Origin: Clarkia xantiana subsp. parviflora
Lineage: Eukaryota; Streptophyta; Magnoliopsida; Myrtales; Onagraceae
NCBI GenBank assembly: GCA_036873135.1
Contig: JAPTYO010000009.1
Coordinates: forward strand, 25,007,756 to 25,071,755
Reading direction: 5' to 3'
DNA: 64,000 nucleotides
Each line of letters starts with the position of its first letter. The stretch's first letter is position 1. The notes under the pieces are model-generated. The model worked only from the letters and a program-made list of their open reading frames with translations, had not been told where the DNA came from and made no database searches. A program made the position numbers and the translations under genes. Below are positions 22,223-34,661 of the stretch, piece after piece.

Positions 22223-25200
22223 TCAAACATCCCAATCATCTTCCCACCCATCATCATCTTTCTTTGCAGTTCTAGACGTGAGCCCATTTGCAGAGATTCG
22301 ATTACCTGGAGATTTCACAGCACTTTCTTCATCCCATTCGTCATCCCAAACTTGATCCCACCCTTCTGCAGAATCTACAACTCCATCAGCAGCAGTTTCG
22401 GGTGATGCCAACTGGAGCTCTTGATAACCAACTGAATCATGGCGCTTCCTCTTCCTAAACTTACAGCAAGCCCATACCCCTCCAAGAGTTACCACAGTAA
22501 ATATTAGTAAGTATGCGCCGTTGATTGGTGTCAGTAACTCGGTGGTAGGAAGGTGTAGCATCCAGTCATCTATGGCTCGCGGTTTAGCCGGTTGATCAAG
22601 TTCCAGATTGCAGTACTGCTTCTTGGTACTTAGGGTGATGTTTCGGCTGGGTCGTGGGACCTTTATCTGACAAAAGAAATCACATTGAAGACACGAACAA
22701 TGTTCAGTTATCTGGTTGGTTTAATACATAACTGAGATGACTAAAGTGCTGATATGTATTTCCTTATGATACCATTAACTATGTAAGGTACAAAGAAACC
22801 ACCTTATGGAGTGATCAAGAAAACTGAAAAGAATTCACGTGAAACCCTTTGTCTCTTTATTTTACTAAACATTTGAGGATAACCATATTGGCATCATGGA
22901 CAATAAGATTACCTAACAATTTGAAATAGAAACCGAAAGGAGAATATTGTTTACCCAAGAAGAAAAATCATGGAAAAAATACTGCACTAATCAAGAGATA
23001 AGGATATGGGAGAATTACTGGGTGCGCTGATAAAACTCCCTTGGAAGTGATTTGTCAAACCACATGCCTCAAAGTTGCTAGGAAGCTCATTACACTAATG
23101 AACTAATCACTTATACATAACAGGGACAGTTTTAAGAAAAGTAAATTGAACAAAAGATATCCTAACTGACCATCATTATTTCCTGGAGAACGTCAAAGAA
23201 AAAAAAAACACATGATAATTAGAAGCATTGAAGAGACACATACCTCCTTAATTTGATGTTTGGGTATTGAGACTTCCTTCTTATAATCCTCCACTGAAGT
23301 AGGTACAGTAAGGTTCACTTTCAAATCCTCCTTCACATCATTCTGGACTATAATCACCCATTCTTTGGACTCTGATATATGGAAGTTAGAACTTTGTTAG
23401 GTGCTACTGGTATGTTAGATAAATCCAAATTAAATTATCAGAACTTACATCACAATGTACTGTATTCTTCATGAAAGTAAACAAATATGCCACGCCTACA
23501 CAGTTACTTTCCTTTTTTCAATTAGAAATGTCTAGAGACGCCGACAGGCGACAAGGCAATATTTCACTAAATGAAACAAACATGGAAGGAAAGTGCAGAG
23601 AAAGGTGCAGAGAAACAAACCATAGAGTTCTGTAACCTTATGACCTCTTTTTTTGTTTATATGCTTATGGAAATGGAAGAGCGAAATTCCCTAAAAAATG
23701 AGCATGAAGAAGCACGCGCCTTTCCTATTCATACGCTTCTAGATATGGCACAGAAAAAGTGATAAAGTTTGTTCTTTGCAATTCGTATAAAGTTCAGTAT
23801 GTTTGTTCTTTTTTTTTTTTTACAAGTTTTCTTTTCTAAACCGCTTAATGTTCAGTATGTTTTTTTGGTAATTAACCTTTTTTCAAATGTTACACCAGTA
23901 ATATGTCCATCATCCAGATGGATTTGTTTTAGACCCCAAAATACGGTAAGATCAATAAAGCCAATAACAGAAGGTTGCACCTTCAGTTTATAACAGCTAA
24001 TAAGAAACTAGTAATGTAATGGGTACAAAATAGTTTAATCTGATAATAATCTAAGACAGATTCATCTAAAGTAATCATATTTCTGAACTTGAAACTTGAA
24101 AATATCGTTTACCCCAATATTCCATATCGACAAAAGAGAAATCAAAACACCCCATCAAAAGCTACTTGGTGTAGCCCAATATCTAACTCGGCTTTTAAGT
24201 TTTAACTAAAGAAATAATCTCTATTTCAATTTTTATAGATACAAGAAACTGCAAAATTGATGTCATGATTTGTGTTCAAATTATTTTGCCTATTGAGATG
24301 CACTGTTCAGAGAATTCTGTTATATCTTTATTTCTTGAGCAAACATTATCCATCCAAATTGTTCCCCCAAAGCCATATTTACACTAAGGCGTGCACTGTG
24401 CAATATGCCTTGCGGAATTCTCTCTTTCCCGATATGCAAACATTAAAAAGAAGAACCTCAACGTAAGTGTTAACCATCTAATGGCACGGTAATTCTTCAA
24501 ACAAATTGGCAGAGAGTGCGCTCTAAATCAGTTATAAAGTATAAGTTGCAAAATGTATTTCACTAATGATCCATTTTTCACTGATTCAAATATCTTTCAG
24601 TTGATAAACTTCGTTCCTGACAATTTTAATCATCAAATTTTACCATATATGTTCATCATTTAGCTCTTTATCCAATCCTTCCCAAAAACCTACATCTGTA
24701 CCTTTTACAAGAATAAAGAGGAAATAAGTGGCAGATTTTACCAGATTCAGGATTCTGAACGCAAGCGCTTATTGTGTTTGGAATCTGACACCTTATTCTT
24801 TTGCCATCACAATTCTCCCTTGGTGGTGTCAACTTCTTGTCCGTCTCCTTCTCTGCTGGACTCAGTTGCTTGTCAGTCTCTTTGGTACTAGCTGGTGGTG
24901 GAGTCAACTCTGTGGTGTTCTCTTTGGTAATATTAGTCATTGGAGGACTCAACTTCGTATCAACCTCATTGGTATTAGTTGGCGGAGGACTTGACTGCCC
25001 TTCACCCACCTTGGTATTAGTAGGTGGAGGACTCAACTGCTTATCTCTCTTTTCAGTGTTAGCAGGAGGAGGACTCAGCTGCTTGTCTTTCTCCTCCGAT
25101 TGCTTTGAGATCGGCAAATCCCTGCCATGTTCGGGAGCATTTGAAAGCGCTGCCTTTGGTGGAGCGCTAACAACTACCTGAGCATCCTCGGAATTATTGC

Positions 25201-25578
25201 CATTTGATTTACCACCATTTTCATCAGAATTCAATAGGTTAGCGCCAGGGACTGAAGGGTTGCTGGGGATTTGTGGCTCCTAAAGAAATAAAAATCGATG
25301 CCCAGATTTACTACCATTTCATAACGACAGCCATCCATCCATAGCATATGTACATATATACAACCATTCAATGTATTGCCACATTGAGTTCAGCCAAACA
25401 TGGAAATAACAGAGGAGGTAGGGATCCAGATTAAAAACTGTACCTGTGTAGAAGAGTTGGAAGAGATCTCTGAATCTGATCCAGCTAACTTCCGAAACTT
25501 GGGACGGAAGGCACTACTGGTAACATCGGAAACTAAGAAAATCACGAAAAGCGCAGTGACAAATCTAATCCTGTCCAT
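22223..25578 (-). CDS. Single-pass membrane protein, plant-specific, unknown function
   Basis: The CDS joins (minus) 25578-25444, 25279-24742, 23371-23244 and 22666-22223: 1245 bp, 414 aa, all junctions GT-AG and in frame. Residues 1-24 look like a signal peptide (hydrophobic FVTALFVIFLV). Residues 60-190 are a Pro/Ser/Thr/Lys-rich stalk with about six repeats of a motif like KQLSPPPTNT. A Cys-containing luminal domain follows (CDGKRIRCQ, SKEWVIIVQNDV, NLTVPTSVEDY, KKQYCNLEL). One membrane helix (NGAYLLIFTVVTLGGVWACC, about 310-329) is followed by a basic stop (KFRKRKRH) and an acidic Trp-rich tail ending GWEDDWDV. The family is conserved in plants but uncharacterised (I believe DUF7356, from memory). 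Expected topology: type I, N-terminus outside or luminal. Confidence 0.85.
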
Positions 25579-26345
25579 TACATCAGCAGCAGCAGCCTAG
25601 AAGATCTGTACTCTACAGCTCCTAACCTGCTATTAACAAATCCTGAGCTACCAACGGCGGCGGAAGGAACTTATGTACTGTCGAAAGCTGAACGCTGCAG
25701 AATTCAGTGAGAAGAACTCGCATATGAGAATGAGACGGCTAGCGTAGATTTCACGCAATGATCATGGAGGTTAGCAATGATAGAGTGAATTGAATTACAA
25801 AGGTAGCGTGACCGGGACGGGAATCGATCGTCTGGGGTGAAAATTGGCGGATTTTAGAGATCAGAGGATCGATCGGAAGGATCTCCGGCGAGCAAGTAGT
25901 TGAGAATTACAAGGGAGGTGGCACCGTAAATAAACTCACATCTTCACTATGGCCCACTCTGCTTTCCCGACTAAGCCCATCTTCCACCGTTGATCTCGAT
26001 TCATAATTGAGGAGGCCATTATAATCCCCAATAACCTGAATAGTGTGATTTACACCCTAAACTTTTTTATAAAATTCAATCATATGCACTTCAAATCAAA
26101 ACCTTATACACTATATTTTTTGGATTCATACTTTGGAGTCCAATTAAGAGGACAACACTTATAATTCTATATCTAAAATAACTGTCAAGTATCAGGGCGT
26201 TCGTAAGGAGGACGGAAATGACTATAAATATTCTTTTATTTTCGTGGTTTCAATAAATTTAGAAACGAAATCTCAAATTATTAAGAATGAAACGTTGAAT
26301 TGCTTTCTCACACGCCATCTTCCATTACCCGTTCAGGGTTACGGC
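25579..26345. other. Upstream region of the membrane protein gene
   Basis: This includes the 5' leader (minus strand) with a CAGCAGCAGC run at 25583-25595, then intergenic DNA. No TATA box was fixed and no gene is seen. Confidence 0.4.
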
Positions 26346-26898
26346 TAGGGATGGCAATGGGTATCGGGGCCCCGCTGACTCGCGGGCCCCGACCCGATTT
26401 TGACCCGCGGGACACGGAGCGGGTTCGGGTCGGGTCGGGTCCGGGTCTAGGGCCGCGGGGCTTCGTTGACCCGCCCCGAATTTCTAATATATATTTTTTT
26501 TATTTTTTTTATGTTAATATAATGTAACATTTACTAAACAATATGGTTAATATAATACCTATATAAATAACATGGACTAAATCATAAATAGATGTATATT
26601 TAGATTATTAGGATTAGTTAATTTGGATTTGGTGTTTGGATTTGTATTTTGTGATGAATTTGAAGTGTTTGTTGTTTGTATTTAATTGGTGTTAGATTTA
26701 TGGTTTGAATTTATATACAATGTAATATTTTGTCAAAAAAAAAAAAATTATTCATACGGCGGGGCGGGGCAGGTCGGGGCCCGCGGGTTGACCCGTGGGA
26801 TTTGTGACCCGCCCCGCCCCGACCCGAGAGGAACAATTTCCCGGGTCCGGGGCTACGAAAACCCACTCCGACCCGCCCCGTTGCCATGGCCCTCCAAC
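26346..26898. mobile_element. hAT MITE, family B copy 1 (ends worn)
   Basis: It starts TAGGGATGGCAATGGGTA and ends near CCCGTTGCCATGGCCCT, an eroded inverted match. Subterminal blocks are dense in CGGGTCGGGTC/GACCCGCCCC. The AT-rich centre (26480-26750) matches, in inverted orientation, the centre of the copy at 52231-52861. No target duplication could be read on the right side. Frames here encode only repeat-derived low-complexity peptides. Confidence 0.75.
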
Positions 26899-27540
26899 CA
26901 CCACCTTAACCCGAAACCACCGAACATCAACAATGAAGTTCCGACAAAATGCCAAAAAATTGCAATAAAATATATGAAATACACCGTGACACATATCAGA
27001 ACTTGTCGAAATAAAAGTTCGGAACTTGTATCAATTTACAGGACAGAGTTACAATGAGATTAGGGGCAAATGCCATCAACTTTACGCCAAAAATTGTTAT
27101 TATTATCAATTTATAGTACTCAATTCTTGCCCCCTTAACATCCCTGTCCAGAAGAAGGACACGAAAGAATAAGGCCCCTGAACAACCTGCTGAGCTAGTA
27201 GTACTTCATCATTCCGAGAGCAGTATCCCGAAACCGTTACGGTTTTCCATCTACTCATTGTAACTCTGTCCGGGTTTGATCATACGCATTCTACATCAAA
27301 TTGTATTTTTCGATATTATTATAACTCAATAACTTGTTACACCATAGCAGCAGCATGATGTTTAGAATACATAGGGAAGCAGCATCTAAAACGATATGTA
27401 CCGCTACAATGTTTCGGATCATCGTCTAATTAGGTAGACTCGGGAGGAACAATACTATTTAGAGGACGATAAGGAGCAGAGCTCAGACCTGCAGAAAATG
27501 AAAATTGCAGAAGAAGCTCTAGTGCAGAGCAATGAATGGC
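26899..27540 (-). other. 3' flank of the EF-P gene
   Basis: The part adjacent to the stop is probably 3' UTR. The remainder shows no gene, repeat or RNA gene that I can support. Confidence 0.4.
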
Positions 27541-30500
27541 TCAGCCGCGGCTCATGTATTGCCCGGTTCTTGTATCTACTATTATGGAGTCTCCTATGTT
27601 CACGAATAGCGGCACACTCACCACTGCACCTGTATCGACCGTTGCTGGTTTCGATCCACCTAGTTAATATGTAGAGCATCGATTCAGGACCGAGGATAAA
27701 AAGGATTCTTGGGTTGGTTTCAACAAAGTAATTAATTTTAAGCAAACATTACCTTGGACAGTATTGCCTCGGACACCAGGATCAACATCTACCACTTTTA
27801 GCTGAACCGTTATTGGAAGCTCAAAGCCTATAACCTGCAATCAACAAACTCAAATACTCGCCCCTTTTACTAAAACTAAATCATCAATAACCTGATTGAT
27901 TGATAAATCAAGCAACCAATGAGTTTTTCCAACAAAATCAATTATTATAACTCATATACTCCAAGGATACTGTGTACTTTATGAACCCTACAATACGTGA
28001 AATAAATCCACTTTTCAGCATTAACACAGCTGTTACTGACCACTTCACGGGCCTCCAGGACGAACCGCAGTGGATTTAGGTTTCTTGCTAGCTAAGTAAT
28101 TAGAGATAGACTTGCATTTTTATATTTCTAACAACAAAAAATCAAGTCTATCTCTAATTACTTAGCTAGCAAGAAAACTAAAATCCCTAATTACTTGGCC
28201 ACTGCGGTTCTTCATGGAGTATACCCGGCCCATGAAGCAGTTCGTAACAACAACCGAACCCTCCGTTTCTTTTTTTTCGTTAGTTTTGAGTCTGGCCAAT
28301 TTTTCTTCCTAGGAGTATTTTTTAAAAGTTTTAACAGAAATGGTTAAAGGGGTTGGAGTTCTGAAATTTGGGAGGCTGCTGCAAACATTTGCGACTTACA
28401 TATAGAGAACCATCCGAATTTTGGGTATATGAGATAGCAGTATAACATATATATGGTTTAAAAGAGTTACCTTCCCGTTCCAGAATAGCAGAATGCAGTC
28501 CATGCCCTCTTTAAGGAACTTTGACTGGTCTCCAACATCGGCTGCATTCAGCCGGAATTCTTCATATGTACTCTGAAAATATATATTATTTAAAATCCGT
28601 GATAATGTTTAAATTAATATTATCCAAAACTTTTAAATAAATTGTTAAACAAATCCAGCTATAAGCCCATATGGGGAGAACAATGGTTAAGAACCTAAAA
28701 ACAGTCTAAACTATATATGATGCTGATAATTGTTGTCCCATATTTAAAATGTTAATATTCGGTGTCCCAACTATTAAATTGTTTGATTTCCAAATTTTTC
28801 TCTTAAAATTGACGACACAAAAACCTTTTTTTTTAAGTAACAAATAAGCTTAAACCATGAACATATCTGATACTTCAAAAAAGTGGAAAACGTGTTTTTA
28901 TTGCTTAAAATGCCAAAAATCAGTCGGAAAAAATGGAAAGCAGCAAAATTGATAGTTGAGACATCGAAAATCAACATTTTAAATCTCAACATGACAAATT
29001 GTAGAGACTCTTTTTAGGTTCTTAACCCATAATATAATCTTCCTTCTCAACTAGTACTTTTTGGGCGATTACTGTAGAAAGAAATAGAGTTGTTAACCAA
29101 TACATATTTGAAACGGATTGTCCTTAAAAACTATAAATAATGCATACCAAGTCCATGAAAACATACTGGGAACCATCCTTGTACGTGTATTGCTTTGTTT
29201 CCTTCGCGATATCGGCTTCTCCGACCTGAAAATAGATTTACAGACACAAATGTCAGCTACCCTAATGAAGCCAACTTCCGGTAAATGAAAGGAATAATAA
29301 AATTCATGTCATTCTGCGAGTGTACCGTGATTCCGGCTCGGAAAGTTTTGTCAACAGTACTTCCTGTTACATAGTTCTTGAGTTTAGTCCTCACGAATGC
29401 TGCACCCTTTCCAGGCTTGACATGAAGAAATTCTGCAGGAAACAAGTATAGTGTTCGAGACTCCATCTGTTAGGATAAATAATTACACGGTCTTATGAAC
29501 AAAAAAAGGTATACATTACAATATTATGCACATAATAATTACACATAAGCATGTGTATTAATCTCTAGCAGGTAAATATTTAAATCAATAAGACAAAAAC
29601 CTAAACTCTAGATCCAAACCTAGAAGGCTGTGTTGAGAAGGACACGAAAAATCCAAGGCGAGGCTATAGTAGCGGGTGATGATATAAGCCAGTTTTTCGA
29701 CCTCTAATCAAGACCAGAACCTAAACAATCGAAGAATTATGAATATGGTGTTCATACTCAACATTTCGATTATGTATATGAAAGACCGAAAACTAAATGC
29801 TAGAAAGGACTAAACTTCCACAAATTCAAATGAGGGTGCTGTTTAAGCTATGCCTAACCCTAACCCACTTAGGACTATTGACATGACCTTGGCACAACAG
29901 CTTTAACCAGCCCAACAAATCCAGGTACTTGAATAACCTTCAACCCATAATTCTCAGAAACATCAGGAGCAGAGTACATATTCTTGGGTTAATTATCAAA
30001 TTGCTCGATGATATTTGGGTAGTCGAACAAATTGCAATCCAACAAATTGCTAGCCGGAGTTTTTTTTGACATTTTGCTAACTCAAGTTTTGTACATAGTG
30101 CTAACTCCGTTAGGATTTAGGCCCAATTTGAATGGAATGAGTCACGAGATGAACAGAGATATGGCAAATTGCTAGCTGATTCAAACAAGTTCCAAGCTAT
30201 ATTTGGTCGGTCGAATAAATTGCTCCAAAAAAGACGGAAATGCTACTAGAGCTAGCAAATTGTAGGAATAGAATAACTAGCAAAACGTTCAAAAATAAAC
30301 TTCAGCTAGCATCTGTTCGACTGACAAGCTAATGCAAATTACAATAATCACAAACATATAGATAAGCATAGATGAATTCAATAGGTGAGGAAATATATGC
30401 ACAAGAAAGACTCTAGTACCGAGAACTCGAAAGGGAGCACCGTCCACTTCAATGTTGCTGCCGACTTTAATGTCATTGCTTGAATAAGAATATACTCCTG

Positions 30501-30739
30501 AAATTGGAATGGAAGTAGAGAATTTTAGTGCCTTTTAAGCTTTAATTCCCTATTGATTCAGAGAAAGGGGCGATAGCAAATTTCTTACTGAAATTGGCAC
30601 GGCTGTTGCTCCCAGGAGAAGCGCCGCGGAGAGAGATGGAGGGCTTAGAAAGGAGAGACAATTGGGTCGGCCGGAGCATCGAAACGGTAGAAGAAAAGGG
30701 TTTGGAAGCTGCCGGAGAAAAGTTGAAGGACGCCGCCAT
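27541..30739 (-). CDS. Elongation factor P, plastid-targeted
   Basis: EF-P binds ribosomes between the P and E sites and relieves stalling at proline runs. The CDS joins seven minus-strand exons: 30739-30589, 30497-30420, 29432-29326, 29225-29148, 28572-28471, 27834-27753 and 27659-27541 (717 bp, 238 aa), all GT-AG and in frame. The first 50 residues are Ser/Ala/Arg-rich with almost no acidic residues, a typical plastid transit peptide. The KOW-like N domain has [14 protein letters not shown] and [12 protein letters not shown]; the Lys in PGKG is the site modified in bacterial EF-P. The middle OB domain has [12 protein letters not shown] and [13 protein letters not shown]; the C-terminal OB domain has [10 protein letters not shown] and the end motif [12 protein letters not shown]. 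Length fits plant plastid EF-P. It is not the cytosolic eIF5A type. Confidence 0.95.
28043..28238. mobile_element. Hairpin MITE in EF-P intron 5
   Basis: A 33-bp perfect stem, TTCTTGCTAGCTAAGTAATT... at 28082-28114, pairs with its reverse complement at 28143-28175. Outer matches GAACCGCAGTGG / CCACTGCGGTTC (28062-28073, 28199-28210) and CTTCACGGGCC / GGCCCATGAAG extend it to about 195 bp. It lies between exons 5 and 6 and would be transcribed in the pre-mRNA. No target duplication was found. Confidence 0.6.
28685..29027. mobile_element. MULE-type MITE in EF-P intron 4
   Basis: GGTTAAGAACCTAAAAACAG at the left is matched by the inverted right end (TCTTTTTAGGTTCTTAACC). Further inverted similarity (TTTAAAATGTT, GTGTCCCAACTAT) runs for about 100 bp per arm. 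The AAGAACCTAAAAA end word is shared with the left end of the MULE at 15312, suggesting a related family. It is non-coding. Confidence 0.65.
29990..30340. repeat. Probable decayed transposon in EF-P intron 2
   Basis: Repeated and partly inverted phrases (CAAATTGCTCGATGATATTTGG, GGTCGAATAAATTGCTCC, GCAAATTGCTAGC) look like the worn arms of a short TIR element. Ends and duplication are not clear. Confidence 0.35.
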
Positions 30740-32077
30740 TCCCGCTATGCCAGAGCGAGTTACAGGATAGGTGTTTACTATTTAGCATGGATAAGAAGAA
30801 TAATATATGTCGAGAATTCTAGGTACGAAAAGAAAATGTCGAAAATTAAAAAACGTCCTTCTACTTATGCTCAATGGGAAAGTAAAGTACTTCCTCATAC
30901 TTTAAAAAAGTTTAAGTTGGCAGAATTTTGAATTTTTTTTTTCCGTAATGATACCACGTTCCGACTTGCCAATCCGAGATAGTACGTCTTTACTCTTTAG
31001 TCAAGTGGCAAAGACAGTAATATTTGAGTCTTGATACACGGTTCTGAGACACATGTTCCGATATATTCCGATTGTGTCTAGTTCAAATTTATCCTAAATT
31101 GATATTATTTACGGACCTTGCCATTAACACTTAGTCGGAACATTATTTTCGGAACTTATATCTTTTTCCGTAATATTTATCAACTTTGATTGCATATTAA
31201 TTGACATTCACATGTTGGATTGTGTCGGAACAAAATCATCGAAACTTAGATCATTTTTCATATTTTTTACTAGGTGGTTTTAGGAACCCTATTAGGATGA
31301 CATCACACGTAAAACACTTACATCACATCTAAATTAATCATTTCTCGCACCGAGTTAGCCGAAAAAGGTAAAGTGTTGATCATATATATATATTTCATTT
31401 TGAGAGTCTAAGTAGGTTTAAACTTTAAAATTGAGAGATTTGCTATATCATCCGACTCCATCATGCGAATGGAGTGCGACCCACTAACCGTGGTGTATAT
31501 GTAACTAATGTAACAAATTAGGGCATTTCTATTTGAAGAGATAGTCGCATTCCATTCGTATGGTGGAATCACACGCTGAAGCATTTCCGTAAAATATAAA
31601 CCGTTAACAAAAAGAAGAGTTGGAATATACATGATCAAAAGCAGATTTTTGTCAGTTGGAATTTATTTTTTCAATGTTTTCTCATAAAATCATTTTGATC
31701 GTACTTTATAATTTGTTAAATCATTTCAAAGAGTTGAGTGTTTAACATGATTAAAGAGATAAATAAACTTTTTTTAAACTACAGGTTGACAATTTTTAAC
31801 ACCATATAAATACACATGTTGCAATGGAGCTATTTCTTTCATTCACATCTGTCGTTTTTTTTTCTTCACAAATACATTGGATTAATTAAGGGCAGGGCTT
31901 GGCACTAAAATAAGGATTTTGGGGTTTGTGATGCTATGAGCCTACCTGTAAGAGGGAAGTGATAGAAAACATACTACATGATTTAAAGAGTTCCGAAATA
32001 TGGGGAAACGCCAAACCAAGTGAAAGTGAAAGTAAGCGTTGCGGACTCTCACTATTATTATCGGACATTTCTATCAT
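30740..32077. other. Intergenic DNA upstream of EF-P
   Basis: The first 100 bp are probably the EF-P 5' leader/promoter (minus strand). The rest shows no gene. It contains one inverted repeat (listed separately) and AT-rich DNA. Confidence 0.4.
31457..31567. repeat. Inverted repeat with 24-bp arms
   Basis: TCCATCATGCGAATGGAGTG (31457-31480 arm) matches the reverse complement of 31544-31567 at about 21 of 24 positions. The spacer is 63 bp. Probably a small MITE remnant. Confidence 0.5.
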
Positions 32078-32299
32078 ACTCCAAGAGCACCATGATTTTG
32101 GTTAAAAAAAATTGTATTTTTCTATTGCCCTAAAGGTGAACCCTAAAGGGAAATTGATATTATTAATAGTATGATGCAAATATAAGGCGTGGTTAAAAAA
32201 ATTCATATTTTTTCATACTTTTAAAGTTTTACATATGTTACAATTAAGTCCACCGTAGTAATAAAAAAACCAAAAGCATGTTGCTCCCAAAGCATAGTA
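32078..32299. mobile_element. Short MITE, pair member 1
   Basis: It shares about 200 bp with 46901-47113 (AATTG[AG]TATTATTAATAGTAT, TTTTACATATGTTA[CT]AATTAA). Its ends are inverted matches around AGAGCACCATG / CATGTTGCTC with TTTTGGTT following, so it is a TIR element of about 220 bp with no coding capacity. Confidence 0.55.
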
Positions 32300-32844
32300 G
32301 ACAAATCCAATATTATCACACGAATCCGCCAAACTTTATAGGTCGGTCATTAAAGTTAGATATTGGGCGGAACAAGAAAATAGTTTTAGTCTCATGGTAC
32401 CAAAACTTTGCAAAACCTCGGTTCTCTGATACGTATGTATCTCAGCCCCTCAAAATTTCCCATTAAATAAGAAAACTTTGTGACGGCCACATAATAGGTA
32501 AACTTTGTCCTTCAGATTAGTGTTCCATCAATAACTTAAGCTTTTGCGCTTATACAAAGTTTATATGGCTTATATAATTTTGCACTTTGATAGAATCATA
32601 GAATAATTATCTTGTTTAAAATTGATCTGGGTCTATTGAATAGTAAAAATCAGAGATCATAAGAGGAATGGTATTTTATTTTCTTATATGAAAGAGATAA
32701 TATACTAGATCTTATAATCTCTATAATGATGTACCTCTTCCGGTGCAACACTGTAATTCAAAATTGATATGGAGAAAACACTGTTGAATTATATATGATG
32801 TATCAATGGGCGCGATGCGACAGATGTGGTACATGGAGAAAATT

Positions 32845-34434
32845 TGTTGGCAAATATCAGGGTCAAAACTGCAAAACACAAAAGTTGAGGGATCAATTTA
32901 AAATATTTGAAATTTCAGGGACTAAAATGTAAATGATCAAATTTTGAGTTCTTACATATAACTATACCGAATTATCATGCAAGATATTAACAACTCCGAA
33001 ATTACACGTAAAATCGAGAAAGACGAAAACATGATTTTAATACTGAGGCCCGTGCTGATCACGGTCTCCTTAAGGCAATTTCGCCCCACTCCACCCTCGG
33101 GTTATGCAAAGGAGTTTAAACAGGGGATGATCACCTCCCAGGATTCAACAGTGTCGTCATATCGTGTTATGCACGAAACACGCTTGACCGAACCGAACTC
33201 AATACCTGAACACAACAGGATTTTTAAAAGAGATGTCGACGACGACGACAGAATAAACGAATAACAATTAATCAAACAGATTAGAACAATACACCAATAT
33301 GAACCACTTGATAGCAGACTCGCAGATTGCAGGAAGTAAAGAAGAAGAGAGAGCAGTAGTAATATGAGATGGATTTTTCAGATTGGTGTTTTGAATGTGG
33401 GAGAATGGTCTCTATTTATAGTGCAGATGGCTCAATGCTGCATTAATTTCGAGATTCCATTAGAATATTTTCGACATTTATTCTGTCCAAAATTGGACGC
33501 ATTAATTACATCATATTAATCTCGAAATATATTATGTCCATAATTAACTGTTACAAAAAATCAATTTTCGGATTCAATGTATCTGGACAGACCACGGTTC
33601 GGTTTAGCAAAACCGGACTCGCGCAAGGCTAGCTTTTCGGACCGACATTCGTGTACGCACGTCGCGGGCACGCACAGAAGCCAAGCTTACCGGGGTGGGT
33701 ATACGACACCCCCCCCCCCCCCCCCCCCGCTCGCGCGCGCGTGGAGAGGGCATTCCATCTAGTAAGTAGTTACTAGTATGTAAAGTTTAGCACTATATAA
33801 AGTAGGCAAAAATCCAAATCCTGGCCGGTGTGGTACAACTACACTGCATAGCAAATTAAAATTGCCATTCACACCTATACTTGGCTACTTGGGCCAAAGC
33901 CCATCAATGCCAAATCATAGCCAAGTCCAACAATCCCCCACATGAATGAAAATTTGAAACCTAACGGTAACTCTAGACTCGAAAGTTGTGTTCAACGGTC
34001 AATACTTGCAAAGGATAAGTAGGGGTAACCCCTTTGAACCTCTCCCTTGTGAGATCATGCATTCTCCACTGACTGGTCGGTAGACGCGATGTCCTTGAAC
34101 CGATTGTCGTTGGTGTAAATGACGACATAACCCACACAGATACTTTCCTAGTATAGTTCGGTTAACGCCCTGTGATCCCTAGGCCCTGGATCACGCGCCT
34201 GGTTCTGCAAGCGTTTCTAAGAATTGTGCCCTCAACAATCCCTTTCGAAGCGGCCCCACTTCTCACTCGCATAGGTGATTCTATGTCTCAAGAGCATCAT
34301 CACGACTCTGAGTTCTCCTTACGAATCATTAAAAGCTTTGCTTGTGAGTATCAACAACGGCAAAAGCTTAACCTCATCTTTATCACTGTTTGCATCATAG
34401 GAATGGGTCTGGGGTTTGACCCCCACAGTGACCA
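32845..34434 (-). repeat. 3' LTR of the copia element
   Basis: On the plus strand it runs TGTTGGCAAATATCAGGG to CCCACAGTGACCA, 1590 bp, and is nearly identical to 38896-40488. A C run (33711-33728) replaces a normal segment seen in the other LTR. As the element is on the minus strand this is its 3' LTR. Confidence 0.9.
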
Positions 34435-34661
34435 TACTCACCCTTGTGATTAGGTTGTCCCATTGAACCTAGTTTTTGGGATCTCCAGTCATCATGGTTG
34501 GGTTTTCCTTCTCAAGAGTGTTTCTTACTCGAGCTTTAGCCCCATTCCTTTTAATGCATGGCCAAACAACTCTTTGTTTAACACTTTGGTTAGCGGATTC
34601 GCAGTATTATCAACCGATCTCGTAAAGTCGATCGTGATAATTCCGGTAGAGAGTAATTGTC

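Noticed and set aside
24728..25181. Plus-strand frames opposite the membrane protein gene
   Set aside because: Shadows of exon 2's repetitive stalk sequence.
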